Made by a program: the position numbers and the translations under genes. From assembly GCA_022818135.1 (NCBI GenBank), contig JAFMSR010000016.1, forward strand, positions 1,936,237 to 2,000,236: a stretch of DNA of 64,000 nucleotides, in the 5' to 3' direction. Shown piece after piece: positions 49,366 through 62,180 of the stretch; the first letter of the stretch is position 1, and each line of letters opens with the position of its first letter. The notes beneath the pieces are model-generated. The model saw only the letters and a list, made by a program, of their open reading frames with translations, did not search any database and was not told where the DNA came from. The DNA is from Saxidomus purpurata (taxonomy: Eukaryota > Mollusca > Bivalvia > Venerida > Veneridae).

Positions 49366-50814
49366 TCAAAAAAAAAAAAAAAAATGCAGGAATATTAATT
49401 TTACTTGCGCCTGACGAAAGCTAGATTTCCATGCGTCAAATCGCACAAAAGATTTTACATTTTTATTATGTTTAGAGTGTATGTATACAAATAAATACTT
49501 GAACTGTTTTTTCGATATCGAAGTAAACAAATGATGGTGCTCGGAATTAAGATGGAAATGTGTCGCTAAAAGAACAAAACATACCTTAACTAATATTTTC
49601 AAATACCCTTAAAGTCCCAGGAGTAAAATTATAAGTAGCTCTTATTTTACAAAGAACGATGTCTTATCGGCAGATGTGGTCTTTATTTATACAAAAAAGT
49701 ATTTTTAATTAAATCGATAAGTACATGTTAGAAATATAGCGCCGTATTTTCTTTCAACAAAATTGCAAAAGATAAGAAAGGCTTTCTGACAACGCTTGAA
49801 AACGACAGAAGGCATATGTCATTGTTAAAAGTGAATAGAACATGTAATATGTATTTTACTATATCAGTAAATTTAAAGTGATTTTGTGACTTTAAGCTGA
49901 GGGTAATGTATAAAATACAACAGCAGAGGGTAATGTATAAAATACAGTAGCAGAGGGTAAAATATAAAATACCATAACACCTTTTGGTCTAAAGGATAAC
50001 CTAGCTGTAAGCCGTGTTGTAAAACTGAGGAGTGGTAAGACATTTGATTACGTTTGTTGACCTAATTTTTGTTGTTCTCATGTTGTCTTATTGTAATTGT
50101 TAATGGATTTAACATAAATGTGTTGGTTTACCGTCTAAACAAAATATAATAGATAAAAACATCTAAAATGTTGACCTTTGTAACGTATGCTATGGTCTGG
50201 CGCTTCTTTTAAACACATTGATTTTGTAAAACAAAATTCCATATTGTAGCTTCATAGTATCATTGAGTCACGGTGGTTGTCTTCTATGCATTTGTCTGAC
50301 TTGCTGTCGTCCAAGTTTTGCTTTTTAAGAACCACTGTACAGACGGGTAGATGTGCTCTTAGTTTTATTCAATAATTGAATATTGGCAGGTTTGTGTATC
50401 GTGGACATGCTATGAAGGTTTTAAGTTAAAATCAATTCATGTCTGTCTGGGACATAGATATGTAGAAGTGCAATTCAAATGCTGTATTTGATGACACAAG
50501 CGCACTGTACATCAGCCTGACTTCGGAAGGCTATTTAAATAACCAGCCTATGGTGCATCGTTGATGTCGGTGAATGCGTCTAAAGACTGTTTCTGCATCA
50601 AGTTCTTTTTTGTTTTTCTTTAAAGAAAGACCCCTGAAAAAAGCAGGTTTACGAGACTGGTGCGGATACAAGGGTATCTGGGTACCAGACCCATACTCTT
50701 TACGAAAAGACCCCTTAAGTGTTTTATGTGCTCAGTGTATAGCACCGATACACGCAATACTACCTCTTGGTTTTAACACGTTAATCTCTAGATGGACGGG
50801 AAACACTGAAAAGC
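49366..50814. other. Intergenic with poly-A and short tandem repeat
   Basis: An A tract of about 17 at 49367-49384. At 49901-49977 three tandem copies of a unit of about 27 bp (AGAGGGTAATGTATAAAATA). Nothing else recognised. Confidence 0.55.
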
Positions 50815-50915
50815 GTTTCTGAAATGTCCAGTGCTCCGGCTTGGATTCAAACTCGAGACCTCCTGATTGGAAGTCCATAGTGTTAACCACTCGACCACCT
50901 GCGCTACCCTTATCG
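50815..50915 (-). mobile_element. tRNA-like SINE head
   Basis: Minus strand: A-box-like TGGTCGAGTGGTTAACAC, a CTATGGACTTCCAATCAGGA anticodon-like region and B box GAGTTTGAATCC, flanked by GTAGCGCAGG and GCCGGAGCACTGGACATTTC. The flanks and imperfect stems indicate a SINE. Its further body probably extends to about 50600. Confidence 0.6.
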
Positions 50916-51846
50916 CATCTACATTCGATTTTTAGTATATTTTATAAACGCATTTTCATTCAGTCCCGAAAATCAGTCTACCAGATTAAAATAATAATAA
51001 AATTATTTTTTGATTCCATTTTATTTCATCTTCTTCCTTATTTCAATACTTATCTCTTAACAATGTGTACAATGCTTTAAACACCAATATTTAACGATGA
51101 AGAAACACTGATTTTCCATTATACATATGTAAAAAATGTAATGATTAAATAAATTGATCCAACTAATGTGTGGTCTGTTCACGCTTTGACAAATAGCAAA
51201 AGCGTTATCAATACCGCGCTTAACGAATTGTAGATACTAATTGATCTTGGTGTGAAGGAAAACAATCAATTTTGCTACAGGCCTGATTATCAGAGGACAA
51301 TACTCTATCTACAACAGATCTGCAATTTTGATCATGAGTGGTCCATCAACCAATAAGTTATGGCGCACTATTTAGAACTGTTTTTGACCTGAGCAGAATA
51401 CTTCATAACCAGACGTATCACACAGAGAAGCTATTTTAGTATATCACATTGTGTGAAGTCGATAGATAGTTAAAAGGTAGACCCAAAATAATCAATTAAA
51501 AGATGTAGAGCTGATTTCAAAATTCAATTTTATCGCAATGTATGCATACGTTAATAACCGTAATGTTTTCAACCTTTTTAGCAAGCGATATGAACAAATT
51601 AGCAGCACAAATTAAGTTTACACACACAATGTAAGTCTTCTATATTGAACCTTGTTAAGGAGTTTGAATTTCCATGTTGACGGTTTCTTTGGATTTAAAG
51701 TGGTAGGATGTTGGTAACTATGCGTAATTCTTGTGTAACTGGAGAACGGGTTCATTATCATATTTAACTCTTTTTTTCATATTCACCGAGTTCTATACTC
51801 CTGCATGTCAAAATAAGATCGTTTTATATACTTACTTATTATATAC

Positions 51847-52563
51847 TTTCATATTGTCCCGTTCACTTTGCCTTATAGAGTTCGTTCAGTATTCTACGGT
51901 ACTGCACGTTGGCAAGGAATGATATTGAACGTTGGCAAGGCGGTCAATGATATCAGCTTTACGGACTATTTTATTTGTTTGCAAACATCGTTTTAATGAG
52001 GTTTATATGTTAAAGTTTGACACTTTTTTACATTAAATAGATAACGGTCTTAAAATAAAAAAGAAACTTCAATCATTTTCAAGTAGATGTAAAAAAGTTT
52101 CATTTTTAAAATGGTTCGAATTTTTTAGAGCACGCAATACTAGTTCTGGTTACGAAAGTTACTTGTACACATATCAGCCAAGTATTGATAAAGAAAAGGA
52201 ATGATGTTTCGCATGAAGTCATAAGAAAGAGAAAAATTTTTTAGGAACTTATATCCAGTTCATTTATTCACATTTCAAAGTACAAACCTGCATCCGAAAG
52301 AAAAGTATAGCGTTTTTCGAAACAAGATGGCAGAAGGCAACTGCAATTCCTTACCGTTTATTTGACGTCAACGTTTCTCCTAATAAATGACGTCACGTAT
52401 AAACAACAATATTGAATCGAGTTTATTGATACACAATAAGAAAAATGTACATGGTGAAATAGTACGCTAGTTGTCTCAGAAATTTCAAGATTAATTTATT
52501 GTTTTATTGCTAACAGAATGTCATTTTGTTCAGATTATGAACAATATGAAAGTATATAATAAA
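51847..52563 (+). repeat. Dispersed repeat, second copy
   Basis: Same family and orientation as 39207-39884, with conserved ends and several small indels. It carries TGACGTCA at 52362 and 52388 and joins directly to the palindromic hairpin at 52564-52692; in the other copy that junction is interrupted by an AGCTCAC element. Confidence 0.75.
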
Positions 52564-52692
52564 AAGGCTATTGAACTTGTATGGCGAAATATTACTTGGA
52601 ACTCGTTGATTTGGCGGCAACAACTCGCAAGCTCGTTGTTCTTGCCAATTCAACACGTTCCAAGTAATATTTCACCATACAAGTTCAATAAC
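52564..52692. repeat. Palindromic hairpin, ~57-bp arms
   Basis: TTGAACTTGTATGGCGAAAT at the left matches the complement of ATTTCACCATACAAGTTCAA at the right, and pairing continues to a loop of a few bases near 52628. A half-copy lies at about 40262-40308. It is part of, or inserted in, the dispersed repeat next to it. The apparent protein frame 52507-52812 simply crosses the palindrome. Confidence 0.8.
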
Positions 52693-52821
52693 CTATACTA
52701 TAACAAAGTGATAAAAGATATACACTTTATTTTAGCGAGTGTCCTTTTTGCCAGTTTCACGCAATTAAAAGTTCACGATATTTCTGTGGTATTTGGATGT
52801 ACTTGTTTGTAGACCTGTCTC

Positions 52822-52915
52822 CGTGGTCTATGGGGTAAAGCGTAATAACTTGTAATCTCTTAACCTATAACTGTTCAAATATCAGGATTCGAGCCCCTCT
52901 ATACCGATGTGACAT
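52822..52915 (+). mobile_element. tRNA-like SINE head
   Basis: A box TGGTCTATGGGGTAAAGCG and B box GGATTCGAGCCCC about 55 bases apart, after GTCTCC. Long variable region and poor stems; SINE-like or a pseudo-tRNA. Confidence 0.5.
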
Positions 52916-53220
52916 GTTATGTAAGCACGCTTGAACAAGAAGTTCCCTCAAGAAACGATGACTAGGTTAACTGATGAAACGGTGTTGAACCCGCACCCTC
53001 TCCCCCTATATTTAGTGATCATAAAGTTTTTGCAATTAAATGCGTTTCGTCATCTTTCTCTGTACGCTGTTGTTAAGGTATGTTAAACAGTATGTCTGTA
53101 CAGTATCTCGAATACGAAAATAAACCTGTGTTAAAAAGACCCAATTTGAAAATACAGAAAACTACTTTCACAAAATGCCAAGAGATTAACGTATTGACAT
53201 TGCATGAGGTCAAATTTTAA

Positions 53221-55560
53221 TGTTGATAAAAAAACTATTTCTCTGTTTAGTACCCTCTGCACAATCTGCGCGTGTAGTATTTTTTCATCCCCAAAAAACA
53301 ATTTTTTTTGGTATTGTTCTGAGCGTGTTAAATACTAGGTGTAGACTCGGATTCGCCGCTGAACAAAAATAGCAGAAGGTATCCGTAAACCGTGGATCTG
53401 ACTTACAGAATAGAACTTAACTAAGGTTTGCTCCTACTGACGGACATTTTTAATAACAGACTGTTGAAAGAACGTAAAAATTATTGCCTGGCCTTAAATT
53501 GTTGAAATTTATTATACTTTTTCTTATGAACATGTTTACCTGCCAGGCCAACGTATTGGTTTGGCCATGTTTGTATTTTAGGTCTTAATGTAGAGCTTAG
53601 TGCTTCACCGTGTAGTAATTGAACTTGCTTTGCACGTAGCACTTTCATGCAGTCAGTCATGGTTTAGTGTGCAACGAATATATCTACTCTCACAATAAAT
53701 GAGTATCTTTTCATGTGAATTTACCTTAATGTAATGGCGGACTGGCCATAATAGTTGATGAAGTAAAATTATCATGTACAGGTACCTGAATATGAAAACC
53801 GTGTCAGTTTTGCTACCCAAGGAAATATTAATGGTAAGGTATATCAAATTCCACGGATAGGAATCTGAATGAATTCAACTGAAAGTGAATCAAGAAAATT
53901 GGGCTAGGCCATTAAACTGTTTCTTTTGCAGGGTCGGGTTTTCCAATTTCCATCCATTCTATATACATGTATTTTAGACATATACATGTATAGTCTGATT
54001 CGGGCTTTCATACATCGGTTTGATTTCTTTCATTTCATCACTGTCATTAAATAAAATATGAATATATTTTAAACAGAACAGTTATTATATTTTAAAGAAA
54101 GTGAGCTTTATGCGGGGTTATTGCACATGTCTGCCACATATAGCTAAAGTGCGCTTGATCGTTATGAGGTGATTTTCAACGCATGAAGAACACGATGAGC
54201 TTTATGCGGCGCACGCTATATGTTCGCACACTGCTTCTCTAAATGTTCGACTGATGGCAGTGTCGAAAAAAAATAAACGTTAGAACTTTTTAAAAAGAAT
54301 CAAAACCGTTGAGAATAATGTGGGAGAAATTGCCGAGTTCGCACATATTTTAGAAAGTTTCGTCCTGAAAAGCATCGATTATCTTATATTAAGCCACTGG
54401 TATGATTTACGTACATATTTCTAAAATGTGTTGAACAAAACGACACGACTCTAAACAAAAATGTAGAAAAATGAAATGATTTTATGTAATACTTAAAAAA
54501 AAAGAGATGAACTTGACAGTGTTCTCAGCTCGGAAAGGGCCATGTATAAAAGGCAGTGCTTGGTAATGATTATCTTTGGAACTAGGTCAATCACACTTAG
54601 ATCTCATTGGTCGCCGTGATTGGCCTACTATTTGGTAACCAATCAAATTCAACCTTTGGCTATACTGGCTGGAAATTGCAGTCAGGTAAATTTCTCCTAT
54701 TTCTGGCTTCAAAATTTTATTTTTTAGGCATGACGGGAGACATGCCGGGGTCTCATCCAGATATTAAGCTAACATAAGTGCTCTTTTGGACGGACCTTGA
54801 TAAAATTCTCATCAAATCAAATCAAAATGATCATCTTTGGTCCGAGCTCTGAGCTGTTGAAATAGTACCCCCACCCGAATGACTTTAAAATAGTAATTAC
54901 ATTAGAATGAAAGTAACTGATTGAGCAGGAAGTGTTAGATTGTGCAGTCTAATGATTCGGAATAACACATCTGCAGCACCGTCTGCGGCTGATGGTTCAT
55001 TTCGCGACGCACGTTCAGAATTCACGGCAACATGCTAATTATCCGTTGTATTTCTTGGAACTGTGCGCTGTATTTCTTATTATACATTTAATTATAGTGG
55101 TAGCTCTTCTAACACTTTTGTATTTGCATACAACAAATAAAAATAAGAAATTGCATTTGAACGAGGCTTCTTGATTTTTGGAAGGCTAACTCTTGTTTCA
55201 ACAATCCATTGATCTTCCTTTCTTACATGTATTAACGTAGGAAAACAAGCAGCCGTGTTAAACAGGCTATTCGGCTACTAGGTGTTTATGTGAAATGAAT
55301 GTATGTCATGAATCAGCTACAAATTCACCCAATGACAATCCTGTAATTCATGGTTAATTTGGACGTAAACAAATTTTTAATGCCCCGTAATACACTTTCA
55401 AACGGTAACTTCGAAAAAACGTAATTTTGACGCCTATGTTTCAAAATATAAACTCTTGCTTATAAAATACGAAACGATAGAAGTTTCTCATTTTTGGCTT
55501 ATATTTAGATTACATTTTAGGTAAAAACATATTAGATTTTGGCAAAAAAATTACAGACGT
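53221..55560 (+). repeat. Large dispersed repeat, copy B (interrupted)
   Basis: Paralogue of 24311-26790. Relative to that copy it has about 1.08 kb extra at 53281-54362 (unidentified content) and a 246-bp insertion at 54580-54825, and it lacks the AACTG-rich element and the hAT-like MITE. Remaining sequence matches closely enough to align by eye. Confidence 0.75.
54580..54825 (+). mobile_element. 246-bp retroposon-like insertion
   Basis: Flanked by near-identical 15-bp repeats, AATGATTATCTTTGG (54565-54579) and AATGATCATCTTTGG (54826-54840), present only once in the paralogous copy near 25.27 kb. It ends in a CAAATCAAATCA-type tail, so it probably arrived by retroposition. No tRNA-like boxes were seen in its head. 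Confidence 0.75.
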
Positions 55561-55959
55561 TTTTTTTTTTTTAATTTTGAGCGAAGCTACTTTTTGTGGA
55601 TAAATTCAGAAAAAGAAAATATTATTTTTTCAATATCTTTTTGCACAGCATGAACTCAAAGAAATTCAGAGTAAATAACCGTGTAGGCAATTTTGAAAGC
55701 TTTACTTTGATGCCAATTGTATTGCTTTACGTCAACAAATGATCTCAGTACAGTAAGTATAAGACAAAATTTGTCTCCGTACAACAGACGTAAAAATGGC
55801 GCTACATGGTCATGTTAGCAACGTCATGGTAACGTTATGTACATAAATAACGTCAAATAAAATATAGATCTGAATCAGAAATATCGTCAAATTTCAGTTG
55901 GTACCAAACACTAAGGTAGACCAGATAATTCTTTTATAGAATGCTTTCACCTTAACAAC

Positions 55960-56095
55960 CGCTTCAACCATATTTCAGTTTTTACAGGCGGACTGTTTAC
56001 CTAGCTATCGTTACTGAGAAGTACCAGTCCCAAACGGTAAACCTTCACAAGAAATTCCTAACTTTCTCAAATAAACTGACCATTTGATAGCGAGG
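55960..56095 (-). mobile_element. tRNA-derived SINE body, headless copy
   Basis: Matches the body of the SINE at 12395-12613 (TTTTTACAGGCGGACTGTTT, CCTAGCTATCGTT, AACTTTCTCA) in the same minus orientation but lacks the tRNA-like head, ending near 56095. Confidence 0.65.
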
Positions 56096-57600
56096 CTCAA
56101 TATATTTTGACAAACGTTCATGATAAATTCCGAGCCACAAATGTCCCTTTTTCCGCAATTGTGTTTGAATAAAATCGATACTCGTTACTTATAAGGTGTT
56201 TCCTTTTCATTAGCGGAGAACTCTTCGGTTTAATCTTAAGATGTCTTAGTACAATGTAATACATGTTTCGTGTTGCAATTTTGTATCTGCAACAATCCAA
56301 AATTTTACATACAGCCCTCGTTATTAAACTTCAGTGCGATATAAAGAGGCACACCCTAAAACTGGATGCATTTTGAAATTTCTTAAAACTATGTCATGCG
56401 TTCATAGAAAGAATCTATTATTTTGATTAGCACATAAGGAGATGAACTAATAATAATTATGTTCCATAGTTTCTTAAAATGTGTATTGTTTCATATACTT
56501 AAATGTTACTTAATACGCATCATATGCATCTGTGTTACGACATTTTTACTGCTATGGATTTATATTTACACCTGATACTTCAATTTATCTAATGTTTTCA
56601 TTTGGGGCGGTCTTTAATCACAACTCTGTATTTTACTTAAATTACCTGTACATAATATGTTTCATTTAACTTTATTTACTTGACATTACATATTTTCAAA
56701 CTGATTGATAATGAATGCAGTGATTGTTTGGCAATTTTCAGAAAACACGTACTATGTCGTTTACTACATTTACTCTGGTACAAGTTGTTATTGATCTACT
56801 ACTGTAACAACATTTTCTATGCATTCATCATAACATTATGGAGGGCGATCCATTATTGTCTCGTGCTCTAACGAGGGCGTGGTCACTTAGCTGTCTCTAT
56901 TTTTGTGGGTCTGTTTTTGTTGCGTGCAGCCACTACTAATAATTGTACATAAACTGACATTTTCAATACATCTCACATGAAATATAGCTTCTGTTTTTCG
57001 TTTAAAACAAAACGGAAAGAATGTACTAAAACATACGTTTTAGGTCGTCGTATATGCGTTAATAACTGCAATAAACTCTGTGCTAGTCACCACCACAACA
57101 TCTTACTTGTATATTTATGGTAAGTGAGAAGTCGTTTTAAGTTAATGCTAATCCGTTCAACAAATTGTTTTCTTCTTCTAGATATAAGTTCAATACATGT
57201 ATTCCTTGATCTTATTTATGTAGTTAAAGTAAAACAGTTGAAAATGTGAAAGGGATCACATAGTAAGCAATGTTTACCAGGAGTCAGATTGTTAAATATG
57301 TATAAAACACCAACTTGCTATTATTGACTATTTATATTTAATTCAAGAAATTGCTTAATTTAGGTTCAAACTAAAATGATTTTGTAGAAAAATAGAAAAT
57401 GACCGTGTTATATGCTCTATAATTTATCTGCCTAAGAGTGTCAGCTTTCACACAGAAAACCTGTAGATTCTTATAGCGTATAATTTTATGTAGTTGATGT
57501 ATTTTTGTTGAGCCACAGAGAGTGTATTGCTGCATGTAGGAATCTTTTCAGTGTTAAGCCATCTAAGGAAAACAATTAAGATAAGACCAGTTCAAGTGTC
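56096..57600. other. Intergenic, nothing recognised
   Basis: AT-rich sequence without supported genes or bounded repeats. Confidence 0.45.
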
Positions 57601-57604
57601 CCTT

Positions 57605-59530
57605 TAACTTTTCCGTCCCATGTTTTTAAACGCGGAAATACCGGGACCGTCATGGAGGAGGTTTATGTATCTACGTGCGGAGCGATTCAGCTTTTAACCC
57701 TAGGGATGACCTTATCAACCCGGAAATTGATGCCACATGGGTTGACATCTTATTTCGCAAGAGTAAGCCTATTCTTTGTGGTGTGATGTATAGACCATCT
57801 AAGCAACTGAAGTTTTATATTGTTTTAGAGTCATTGTTACACTGTGAAAATTAAATAATTAAAAAATTAAAACAGAGAAGACTTCCAACATACTTTACTA
57901 TATGCAAATTGGAGTTCAGTGATGCTCTGTGACAGAGTTAATGAAGCAAGGTGTAACTTTAAAACGATATTTTTGTCAATGATTGATAACATTGCACCAG
58001 TGAAGGAACTTAGAATAAATTTTAAAACTGTGCCTTAGGTAACTTCAGATATTTTAAACTGTAAAAAGACAGAGACAAGGCTGTTCATGTGTATAAGAAC
58101 AACATAACTGAATACAATTTTAATTATTTTAAGTAGTTAAGAAATAAAACACAGAAACAATAATTTTTCTGACAACCTAGACCAAAATAAGTCCGACTCT
58201 TAATCTCTGTGGAAGTCATTAAAGCAAATTGGTTTACCTTCTAAGACGACAGTTACTTCATCTAGCAAACTTTGCCTAAAAATGATGATAATATATGTTT
58301 TAATTTTATTTACTGTAACAGAGAAGTTTAATTCTGTTTACACTACTGTGGCATCAAAACTTGTTGAAAATCTGCCTAAAAGCTGTTTCAAATATTGTAA
58401 ACATTTTGTTGATACTTTTCATTCTGCCTAAGGAATATTTCCATATAGTTTCTCATTTTCTGTTGTTTCAGTGAATTCATTTCTGCAGGATTTAGATACA
58501 TTTAGGCCACTCAATTAGATGGTATTCCCTGTAGGTTTATAAAGGACAGTGCTACCACTATAGCTTGTTCCCTGACCCATATTGTTAATAATTCCATTAC
58601 CGGTGGGGGGGGGGGGGGGGGTCAGTCTTACCTCTGTAATAGACACCAACTAGTTAATGTGTCTGGTGTTCAATGTAGCCAGGCTCCAGTAACCTGTGAG
58701 GTAACACATGGGTCTATCATTTGACTCCTTTTATATCTAATTTATGTAAACGATATGTCTGCTGTTTTTAAAACAAGCTTTTAATATATGCTGATGATTT
58801 TGGAAATGAAGGTATCTTATCCAGTGAGTTGGAACTCGTCAGTGAATGGCTTGTTGACAACCCCACGATATGTCTGCTGTTGTTAAAAAACAAGCTTTAA
58901 TTATATGCTGATGATTCTGGAATTCTTGTATCTGGAAAAGATACTATCTGATCAGGTGAGTTAGTGAATGGCTTGCTGACAACAAGCTTTCACTTTACCT
59001 TGGAAAGACAGAGTTTATTTTACTTTGATTCCAAACTCACGTTCATATCTCATTTCAGTTTTAATATGATCTGTAGTGGAACTAGTATTAAGGTTACCAA
59101 GTCAGTCAAATATCTTTGAGCAGTCTTGGACCAGAGTCAGTCTAGTGATGAAATTGCAAGGTCAGTGGTTACAAAAGCAAATGCGCGTTTCAAATGTTTG
59201 TATCGTATTGTGAATATCTTACTTTTCACACGAGGACATTTTTGGTCATGGCTTTATTACAGTGCAATTTTGGTAATGTTTGTTCATTCTCATTCTGGTA
59301 CCTTAGTTTAGAAAAATACTAGACGAAAAGGCTTCAAACAACTCAGAATAAGATTATTCGTTACGTTCTTGGCTTTGATAGTGTGTTCCATAAAGGCCCA
59401 AAGCGTTTCATGCTTCTAAATTGGTTACCTGTGTCCAAGAGAGCTGATCACTGAATTCTTGGTCATGTCCATAAGATTACGATGGGTACAGCCCCTGATA
59501 ACAGTTCAGCCCAGGAGAAATTTCTTTTTT
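57605..59530 (+). pseudogene. Decayed CR1/jockey-type LINE
   Basis: Fragments in several frames. Around 57655-57830 is a late endonuclease segment, readable as FNPRDDLINPEIDATWVDIL-like and GVMYRPSKQLKF. Near 58787 and again near 58904 are YADD reverse transcriptase catalytic motifs, on two tandem 115-119-bp copies (58750-58864, 58865-58983). Then SEWLADNKLSLYLGKTEF-like, VTKSVKYL-like (with stops), and from 59126 DQSQSSDEIARSVVTKANAR, the segment typical of the C-terminal half of such polymerases. A 17-base G tract interrupts it at 58605-58621. No intact ORF remains. Confidence 0.8.
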
Positions 59531-61384
59531 GCCGATCTATAGCGCGAAAGGTTTCACAACGCTAGAGCAATAAATCAAGTAAAATGAGGATGTAGACGCG
59601 GTATATATCCGCCGTGTGAGGTAATTTACGAGATGCGACATATTCTTGTTGCGAGACGCAGCGTGAAAATCAATATTTTCCTTTATTATTAATGCAATAT
59701 TTCGTAAATGTTTTATGAAATATACATGTAATGTTAATGTCAAATCAAAACTTATTTGTCTGAATTGAATAATGTGGTGTCACATAAAGTGCCACGTTAT
59801 ATAGTGAATTTATTTTTGTTTTTAATGTTTGTGTTCTTTGTTTAATATGAAACCCATTTAAACAAGCGCTTATAAACCACATTTTCCTTAGCGCTGTCAT
59901 TAGGCATATTATAGTATAGTTATAGTATAGTGTTATTCTGGTAAAATAAGAGTATATGTCACAAAACAAATACAAATTCAATGTCAACATAGTACATGTG
60001 AGCATCAAAATGCAGAGTAGATGACATATAATCAATACCAAGGATAACACAAGAAGAGAGCAATAAAGCTCTCTTATTTCTATTGTGGTCCTTAGGATTT
60101 ATCATATGACATCGGAAAGGCAAATCAGTTAATCAGTTATTGCACATATTGAATAACAGTTACTTAGCACATGGTTGCATGAATATTGATATAATATCAC
60201 AGAAAATGCCTGACATTGAAATAGAATATTATATTAAAACTCAATACACTTGAAATAAAACATTACATTGATAAAAAATAATGACGAAATAAAATGACCA
60301 GATTGATACTGATTGTATAAAATGTCCCTTCACAGATTTTTTAAAATGCCTATGATTACTAAAAGATCTCAAATGTGATGGTGTCCTGTTCCACACCGGA
60401 CAGCCATTGTAAGCGAATGATTTTTTTATTCAAAACCCTTAACTTTGGAATGGAATAACTGTACCTATACATACTATGGTATATATTAATTATTATTGAA
60501 GTATTCAAAGCAATATTGCATAACGTACAGAAAACAATTAGTTAAAGTATTTTACATTAGAGCAATAAATCAACATATCTTGACGCCTTTTCGAAGAGAT
60601 TTTTCTAAACGCTTACATGCTTCATACACATTTTTTCTGCGATATGACTTCATTTCACTAGTGTTGAAATATTTGTTCTTAATAAATTATTCGTTCTTGG
60701 ACTATTTGATTTGAGCTACAAAAAACATGACTATAATCTTAAACAAATGCTGCAACAGATAATAACCACAAACTGTCGATTTACTGCATTTCAATAAAGA
60801 ATTTGCAACAGAACATAACTGTTCTTGGTGCTTGACCACCATTCGTGTAGACATACCCATTTACGTGAACCATGTACGCAACCTTGTCAATGTCTCTTTC
60901 CAAAACTATCATACTCATGTTTCTTCTTTTCGTCGTGCGTGGCGGAAAACATATTGTTTGTAATGAAAATAATCCTCTTGTTTAACTTATGCATTAAAGT
61001 GATAATCGAACCCGTTGTTAGGACATTATTAAGCACAAAATGTTCTATATGTGTGCATTTGAAAAAAAAAATCAAGGTATTCAGGAAACACACTAGAAAT
61101 AAACATGCACTTTTTCATAACACATCTTAATTAGCCGCATGAATATCTTTAATTACGGGATCAAAAGGCATTAGATTTTGTGGCATTTACTATTTGGACG
61201 CAGATTCGATTCATACACGCGGAGTTGGGCATTTAAATTTTACCAACGACCTAAGAGCTATGAACCTGTGACAAAATCGGCTTTTGTACGTATAGGTGTT
61301 TGATGTTTTACCAAAAATGAAGGTGATTGCCTCTAAAGATTGCACAAAGTGGAAAGTGAAATTCAATGACGTAACGTGAAACAT
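59531..61384. other. Intergenic, nothing recognised
   Basis: AT-rich. A small perfect hairpin, AAGAGAG...CTCTCTT, is at about 60052-60076. No gene supported. Confidence 0.4.
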
Positions 61385-61470
61385 TGCGAACCCATGACTC
61401 TCGGTCTATGTAAGGTTATAGTGAGTTCAAGTCAGCGGCTCTTACCACTAGACCACGGATGCGGACCACC
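61385..61470 (-). mobile_element. tRNA-like SINE head
   Basis: Minus strand: A box TGGTCTAGTGGTAAGAGC, then CTTGAACTCACTATAACCTT and B box GGGTTCGCAAT. It is the same head type as the SINE at 12528-12612 but the usual body is not attached in full. Confidence 0.6.
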
Positions 61471-62180
61471 TCACCCAGTTATTTACGTGCAAAAATAAAC
61501 TTTTTATATATTATTGCGAAGAACTAGAAATGTTATCATACACTGATGTATGCTTTTAATACTTTTAAGAGAGAGATAGAGACTCAAAAGTGTCCTGCCT
61601 AAGGCCACTACCGCATTCAGTATACATGTACATATTGTGTAACATGTACATATTGTGTACAATAATGACAAGAAATGTCTGTAAACATTTTAACAAAAGA
61701 CGAAAGTCCAACGATCACGATGTTACTATTACATGTACATGTACAGTAGATCTAGCACTAATATACCGACGTAATGTCCTTCTACAGATATTTCCTAAAG
61801 TTGTCCTAAATTCCTAAAAACAACTGTAGATACATAGCAGTATTGCTTCAATGATACGACAACATTTCCTGCCAAAGGAACATCAAGCAGTATGTCAGTC
61901 TTGCTTTACAGTAAATAATACTCAGTTCTTTCGATATTCTTCAAGCATCTTTTTTAATCAGCAACATTTAGAGTGATTACGAGACTTTAACATTATATTC
62001 AACCGTTTCTGGATACTTTCTGTCTTCTTGGTAGTACATTTGTACACTTTCATTTTATGTAGTGCTTATGTACAACTAAACATGAAGGTACTTACATACA
62101 AATTGTAGATATTCTTCAATACGGAAAAATTAAAGACGGGAATATAACACACCCTTGATATTGATTATACTCACGTAAAG

